Positions 4,741-8,014 of a stretch of 8,014 nucleotides of DNA are shown piece by piece; the stretch's first letter is position 1, and every line of letters starts with the position of its first letter. The translations under genes were made by a program, and so were the position numbers. Source of the DNA: Thermacetogenium sp. UBA5472 (GTDB lineage Bacteria; Bacillota; DSM-12270; Thermacetogeniales; Thermacetogeniaceae); the NCBI GenBank assembly GCA_002426495.1, contig DIQC01000081.1, forward strand, positions 1-8,014. Direction: 5' to 3'. The notes under the pieces are model-generated. The model was not told the origin of the DNA and did not search any database. It saw nothing but the letters and a program-made list of their open reading frames with translations.

Positions 4741-7143
4741 TTGAGGTTACTGGAACTAAGGTGCCAGCCTGTTGGCCCCCTGAGCAAACCGGTGTGTTTT
4801 CAATGTAAAAAGAACTGCACAATTGTTTATGATGAAAATGAGGCGGGAAAGACCTCTTTAGTTGACATAATTGTGAATATGCTCTATCGCAAATCGAGTG
4901 CCCAGTCACGTTTCCAAGCCCGGCGGTTTGATAGCTTCCAGGGCTCTGTGAAGCTGGAACACCAGGGGAAGACAATGACCTGTAAAGGGAGTGTTGATCT
5001 GGATAAGCTCCTTGGCCTTCCTGCGGAGTTTTCACGACTGCCTATTGTCCGTGGGAGTGACCTCCACTTTCTCTGGTCTGGCAACAGAGAAAAAAATGGC
5101 CCTCTGATTGAGGCTTGTATCCAGCACTTTGCCGCTGACTGTGAAGATAATCTGGGTACAGTTGTCACTAATGTCCGGTCTGCGGCAGGACTTCCTGCCA
5201 AGAGGAACAGCTGGGCAAAGGGTAAAGCAGATGAGCTCCGGGGATATCTTGATTTATACAGGAAAAAGGAATATCTGTTATCTGTCATGGCTGGCAGAGA
5301 GGAAACCACCAGAGAGCTGCTGTCTGTTGGGGAGAGGTTGCAGACAGTGAAGGACACATTGGCTGCGGCAACAAGTGAACAAAATAAGCTGCAAGAGGAA
5401 TATCAGGCTGCTCTCTGCAGCTCAGCCAGGGTATGGGAGAGAAAATTGTCAGCCTTGCGTACCGAGTATCGGGAGAGTGGGGCTGAGCGCTGCTCACGGG
5501 AGGATCTGCAGCTCTGGACTGAAACTGCGGCTAGGGAAAGGTCTCTTCGGGAAAAGGAAGGCACACTGAAAAAACAGATCAGCGATACGGAGACAGGGCT
5601 ATTTGATCTGCGCCAACAGCAGGAGAAGGTTGGGCACCAGCTAAAGAAGGTGCAGGATGCCTGTGAGTCTGCCAGGGAAACCTTGAATCAGCTGAGGCAG
5701 AAAAAAGAGGGGCAAGATAAGGTCAATTCTGAGCTGATGGCAGAGGGGCGCGCCCTGTTGAACAATATCAGTTCAGCGGAGAATCAGAGGAACAGTGTCA
5801 AGTGGGCACAGGTTACAGGAATTATTCTTATTGTTGCTGCGGTTTTGATCTTTGCAGCTGGACAGCTGGTCCCAGGAGGCATTACTCTGGCTCTCGGCCT
5901 GGGATTATATGGGTGGGCATTAACAGTTTCCAGGGCCTGCGGCAGAACCATCAAGAAAGAGAAGGAAAGGGTACAGCAGCTTGCTCGCACAGCTGATATC
6001 CATTCTGTGGGTACACCGCAGGATGTGATTTTGCTCCTGGAAAGGCATCTAGAAAAACAGGGCGAAGAAATGAGGGCATTATTGGCCAAAGGGGAACAGG
6101 AGTGTCAGGAGCGGGAGGATGAACAGAATAAGCTTGTACAGGAAAATCTCCTCTGTGAGCGGGAACTGGACAGGCTATCTGAAAGGATCCGTGAACTGCA
6201 AACATCTTTAACAGGGTGCGCCGAGGAGTTGGAGGGGGTTCACCTGACACTGGATAAGTTGATGCAAAGGACAGGAAAACCTGATTTCGATTCACTAGAG
6301 TCTGCCATCAAAGAAAGGGAGCGTATGGAAAGGGAGATGGATAATGTCTTGGCTCGCCTTAGCACGCTCCTGGGCAGTGAGGAGCAGTGGCGGGAAAGGC
6401 TGCTTGCCCTGGAACCCCATTTAAAACAATACCCTGATCCTCGTTCTGTGGTAGACCTCGATCGGAAGAAGGCACAGCTGGAGACAGAAGTTCAGAGGTT
6501 GAGGGGGCAGAGGGATGAGCTGCAGCAGCGTTACGACAAGCTGCGCCAGCAGGAGTTGGATGAGTCACAGAGCCTCTATGCCGCTGGGTGTGGGGATATA
6601 GCCACCCTCGCTCTGCGCCTCAATGAGGCGGAACAAGCTTTGATGAGCGCTATCAGAGAATCCTTGGCGGCCATTTGGGTACAAAAGGCTGTAGAGGATG
6701 CCAGAGAGGGTTTTGAAGAGACTCTTTTAGAGCCTTTGAGCAGGGCGGGAGAGATTTTTCATTACATAACTGGGCGTTATGATACCCTTGACTACACCCG
6801 TCAGGAGGGTGATGTGACCTTCACTGTCAGCCAGCAGGGAACCACCTATAGTGAGGATCTGTTGAGTGACGGTGCTAAGGCGCAATTACTGCTCTCCTTG
6901 CGTCTTGCCCTTTTGGAAAGAATCCTGGGAGAGGAACCAGGTTTTTTGGTGCTGGATGATCCCCTGTTAAACTCATCAAAAACCAGAAAAAAGAAGGCCA
7001 TTCAGGTTCTGTTGGATTATGCACAGCGCGGCTGGCAGTTGCTCTACCTTACAGTTGATGAGGCAGCTGTAGATATATTCCAGGAGCTAGGCTCTGAGCT
7101 CACCGAGTTAAAAAAAGTAACCGACTTCTATGTGACAAGGTAA
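4741..7143 (+). CDS. SbcC/Rad50-like coiled-coil ATPase with central membrane hairpin (YhaN type)
   Basis: An 800-residue SMC-like ATPase, partner of the phosphoesterase just upstream. The N-terminal head has a P-loop, DENEAGKTSL (31-40). Long charged, heptad-rich stretches at roughly 170-350 and 405-660 form two coiled-coil arms. The C-terminal head has the ABC signature LLSDGAKAQ (707-715) and Walker B FLVLDDP (735-741). The two arms meet at two hydrophobic helices (about 357-374 and 379-396) separated by a short LVPGG turn. This replaces the CxxC zinc hook of SbcC and Rad50, as I recall for YhaN-like proteins, and predicts membrane attachment of the coil apex. It is shorter than B. subtilis YhaN (about 960 residues, from memory). 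The first P-loop glycine is replaced by Asp31. N-terminal cysteines 19, 22 and 26 are not at a hook position. A role in DNA end processing is inferred from the family. Confidence 0.88.
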   Translation: MRLLELRCQPVGPLSKPVCFQCKKNCTIVYDENEAGKTSLVDIIVNMLYRKSSAQSRFQARRFDSFQGSVKLEHQGKTMTCKGSVDLDKLLGLPAEFSRLPIVRGSDLHFLWSGNREKNGPLIEACIQHFAADCEDNLGTVVTNVRSAAGLPAKRNSWAKGKADELRGYLDLYRKKEYLLSVMAGREETTRELLSVGERLQTVKDTLAAATSEQNKLQEEYQAALCSSARVWERKLSALRTEYRESGAERCSREDLQLWTETAARERSLREKEGTLKKQISDTETGLFDLRQQQEKVGHQLKKVQDACESARETLNQLRQKKEGQDKVNSELMAEGRALLNNISSAENQRNSVKWAQVTGIILIVAAVLIFAAGQLVPGGITLALGLGLYGWALTVSRACGRTIKKEKERVQQLARTADIHSVGTPQDVILLLERHLEKQGEEMRALLAKGEQECQEREDEQNKLVQENLLCERELDRLSERIRELQTSLTGCAEELEGVHLTLDKLMQRTGKPDFDSLESAIKERERMEREMDNVLARLSTLLGSEEQWRERLLALEPHLKQYPDPRSVVDLDRKKAQLETEVQRLRGQRDELQQRYDKLRQQELDESQSLYAAGCGDIATLALRLNEAEQALMSAIRESLAAIWVQKAVEDAREGFEETLLEPLSRAGEIFHYITGRYDTLDYTRQEGDVTFTVSQQGTTYSEDLLSDGAKAQLLLSLRLALLERILGEEPGFLVLDDPLLNSSKTRKKKAIQVLLDYAQRGWQLLYLTVDEAAVDIFQELGSELTELKKVTDFYVTR

Positions 7144-7145
7144 CA

Positions 7146-7188
7146 AGGGGACGGGGGGCCTGAGACTGGGGACGGTTCTCGCGTCTCA
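7146..7188 (+). repeat. REP-like core pair, the second a hairpin, after the ATPase stop
   Basis: A first core, AGGGGACGGGG, begins 3 bases after the TAA of the ATPase gene. A second unit follows: TGAGAC (7161-7166) pairs with GTCTCA (7183-7188) around a loop with GGGGACGGTTCTCGC. Bases 7168-7188 are identical to the reverse complement of 3454-3474. The left arm is shorter here than in the 3450 unit because it lacks the CGCG extension. Confidence 0.7.
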
Positions 7189-7200
7189 CTCGTCCAGAAC

Positions 7201-7236
7201 GTGGCAGGGGTGGCAGGGGGACGTTTCGTTTGCCAC
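7201..7236 (+). repeat. Third REP-like hairpin of the cluster, stem GTGGCA/TGCCAC
   Basis: GTGGCA (7201-7206) pairs with TGCCAC (7231-7236). GTGGCAGG is partly duplicated just inside the left arm (TGGCAGG at 7211). The loop holds GGGGGACGTTTCG, a variant of the core. The architecture is the same as the other units but the stem is wholly different. A nominal GTG start at 7201 in the frame of the downstream gene falls in this repeat and is not taken as a real start. Confidence 0.6.
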
Positions 7237-7283
7237 ATCATTATGCACAGGATCTCGGTGCCGGTCCACACTTCAGGTGCAAT

Positions 7284-7312
7284 TAGACAAAAATTTGTAT
7301 TTAGATTATATG
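7284..7312 (+). promoter_or_regulatory. Candidate sigma-A-type promoter for the YbaK-family gene
   Basis: TAGACA (7284-7289, five of six bases of TTGACA) and TATATG (7307-7312, four of six of TATAAT) are separated by 17 bp in an AT-rich patch. Transcription would begin near 7319, leaving a leader of about 35 bases before ATG 7354. It lies just after the repeat cluster. Weak -10 box; supported only by position and spacing. Confidence 0.35.
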
Positions 7313-7353
7313 CAAGAAAAAGACTGTGTAAGCAGTTTGGGGGTAATATTGAT

Positions 7354-7821
7354 ATGAATTCTGTAGAAAGAGTTCGTAATTTTTTAGCACAGTTTCCCTA
7401 TAATATTCAGGTGATTGAATTTGAGGAAAGCACTAAAACTGCTGAAGAAGCTGCCCGGACGGTGGGAGTAGAAGTGGGGCAGATCGCCAAAACCATCCTC
7501 TTTGTCACATCAGGGGGACCGGTTTTGGTAACGACTAGCGGTGATGCGAAAGTTCGCCAGAGCAACCTGAAAAAACACCTGGGAGTGACGGGCAAGGTGA
7601 AGCTTCCCGATGCCGCTCAGACCTTAGAGCTGACCGGCTTCCCTTTGGGGGGAGTCTGCCCCTTTGCACTGAAAAGCCCGTTGCCCATCCTGATTGATGT
7701 CAGCATGCAGCGTTTTCCTGTTGTCTATATTGCCGCCGGTGGCCCTCATGCGGTGGCAGCGGTCACTGTAGAACAGCTGTTAGAGATGACCGGGGGGGAA
7801 CTCTGCGATCTCAGTGGTTAG
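7354..7821 (+). CDS. YbaK/EbsC-family aminoacyl-tRNA deacylase (trans-editing domain protein)
   Basis: A stand-alone 155-residue editing domain of the YbaK/ProXp type, which in characterised members hydrolyses mischarged tRNA (Cys-, Ala- or similar on tRNA-Pro) in the cytoplasm. Visible features are the AKTILFV strand with the conserved lysine (Lys46), the basic segment GDAKVRQSNLKKHLG (63-77), TGFPLGGVCPF (94-104) matching the family's GGxxPF loop, and a final VVYIAAGGPHAVAAVTVEQLLEMTG block (123-147). The length is typical. ATG 7354 has a GGGGG stretch 10 bp upstream. An extension to GTG 7201 would add 51 residues that are low-complexity or basic, fall in repeats and do not fit the family, so it is rejected. 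The specific substrate cannot be told from sequence. It stands apart from the ATPase gene by 210 bp of repeats, so it is probably its own transcription unit. The stop codon lies in a heptamer repeat. Confidence 0.88.
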   Translation: MNSVERVRNFLAQFPYNIQVIEFEESTKTAEEAARTVGVEVGQIAKTILFVTSGGPVLVTTSGDAKVRQSNLKKHLGVTGKVKLPDAAQTLELTGFPLGGVCPFALKSPLPILIDVSMQRFPVVYIAAGGPHAVAAVTVEQLLEMTGGELCDLSG

Positions 7822-7852
7822 TGAGTTGGTGGTTAGTCGTTAGTCGTTGGAA
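7817..7852 (+). repeat. Heptamer tandem array (GTTRGTS), overlapping the YbaK-family stop codon
   Basis: Units in order are GTTAGTG, one extra A, GTTGGTG, GTTAGTC, GTTAGTC, GTTGGAA. It is the inverted counterpart of 663-690, with one more unit. The TAG stop (7819-7821) is formed by the first unit, so the array either arrived exactly at the gene end or supplies the present stop codon. Confidence 0.7.
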
Positions 7853-8014
7853 AAAGGCAGGAATCGAGCCCGGGAGCGGGACGCGAGAACAGTCAGACTG
7901 TGTGTAAGCTTGTGCGGCAACCTATTGTATATTATGGCAAGTTAACATATACTAACTGTAGATAAGTAGGGTCATTCCTACTTCAAGAACTAGAAGAGCA
8001 GCGGTGTGATGTCA
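7853..8014. other. Gene-free tail with fragmentary repeat and hairpins
   Basis: No credible coding frame is visible. The segment GGGACGCGAGAAC (7878-7890) matches 12 of 13 bases of the left part of the hairpin at 3455-3467 and then diverges into a CAGTC-A-GACTG palindrome (7890-7900). Further on, AGTTA (7940-7944) and TAACT (7953-7957) form an inverted repeat. AAGTAGG (7964-7970) pairs perfectly with CCTACTT (7977-7983) around six bases but has no T-run, so it is not a clear terminator. An ATG at 8009 near the edge could begin the next gene but too little is visible to call it. Confidence 0.5.

Noticed and set aside
4795..4818. Cysteines 19, 22 and 26 of the ATPase as a zinc hook
   Set aside because: They lie in the N-terminal head next to the P-loop, not at the coiled-coil apex.
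5784..6295. Open frames on the minus strand within the ATPase gene and the other genes
   Set aside because: They overlap well-supported genes, lack family features and ribosome sites, and look like shadows of the coding frame.
7201..7353. Longer YbaK-family start at GTG 7201
   Set aside because: It begins inside a repeat hairpin, the added residues do not fit the domain, and ATG 7354 gives the normal length.
7964..7983. Terminator hairpin AAGTAGG/CCTACTT
   Set aside because: The stem is perfect but AT-rich and is not followed by a run of T.

Overview
The window looks like chromosomal DNA of a Gram-positive, Clostridia-type bacterium (Firmicutes, Peptococcaceae/Moorella-like). The evidence is strong purine-rich Shine-Dalgarno sequences, use of GTG and TTG starts, a roughly balanced base composition, the arg gene order B-D-F, a YhaO/YhaN-type nuclease/ATPase pair, and intergenic repeats with a GGGGACGGTTC core of a kind I associate with that group. 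The genus cannot be fixed from sequence reading alone. All six genes are on the + strand.

Region 1 (1-3229) is the end of an arginine biosynthesis cluster. It holds the C-terminal half of argB (acetylglutamate kinase), a complete argD (acetylornithine aminotransferase) and a complete argF (ornithine carbamoyltransferase), closed by a clear intrinsic terminator at 3209-3229. Together these carry N-acetylglutamate towards citrulline: ArgB phosphorylates acetylglutamate, ArgD transaminates the semialdehyde to acetylornithine, and ArgF carbamoylates ornithine. ArgC, ArgJ, ArgG and ArgH are not in the window. The genes are not tightly packed. Gaps of about 250 bp (455-707 and 1911-2169) are filled with repeats, and the second gap holds what looks like a relic IS200/IS605 right end interrupted by a GC-rich inverted repeat.

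Region 2 (3230-3587) is a non-coding gap with a long-range inverted repeat and two head-to-tail hairpins carrying the CCGTCCCC core.

Region 3 (3588-7143) is a two-gene, translationally coupled unit. The first gene is a complete SbcD/Mre11-like metallophosphoesterase. The second is an 800-aa SbcC/Rad50-like coiled-coil ATPase whose mid-coil apex is a two-helix membrane hairpin instead of a zinc hook. This matches the YhaO/YhaN branch of the family and implies a membrane-anchored DNA-processing complex.

Region 4 (7144-8014) holds another cluster of core-bearing hairpins, a plausible promoter, a YbaK/EbsC-type aminoacyl-tRNA deacylase gene (7354-7821), and a gene-free tail with a GTTRGTS heptamer array and a few hairpins.

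The most unusual aspect is the density of short palindromic and heptameric repeats. About eight copies of one core lie in 8 kb, all intergenic and several directly at stop codons. I found no CRISPR array, rRNA, tRNA, prophage or intact transposase gene.
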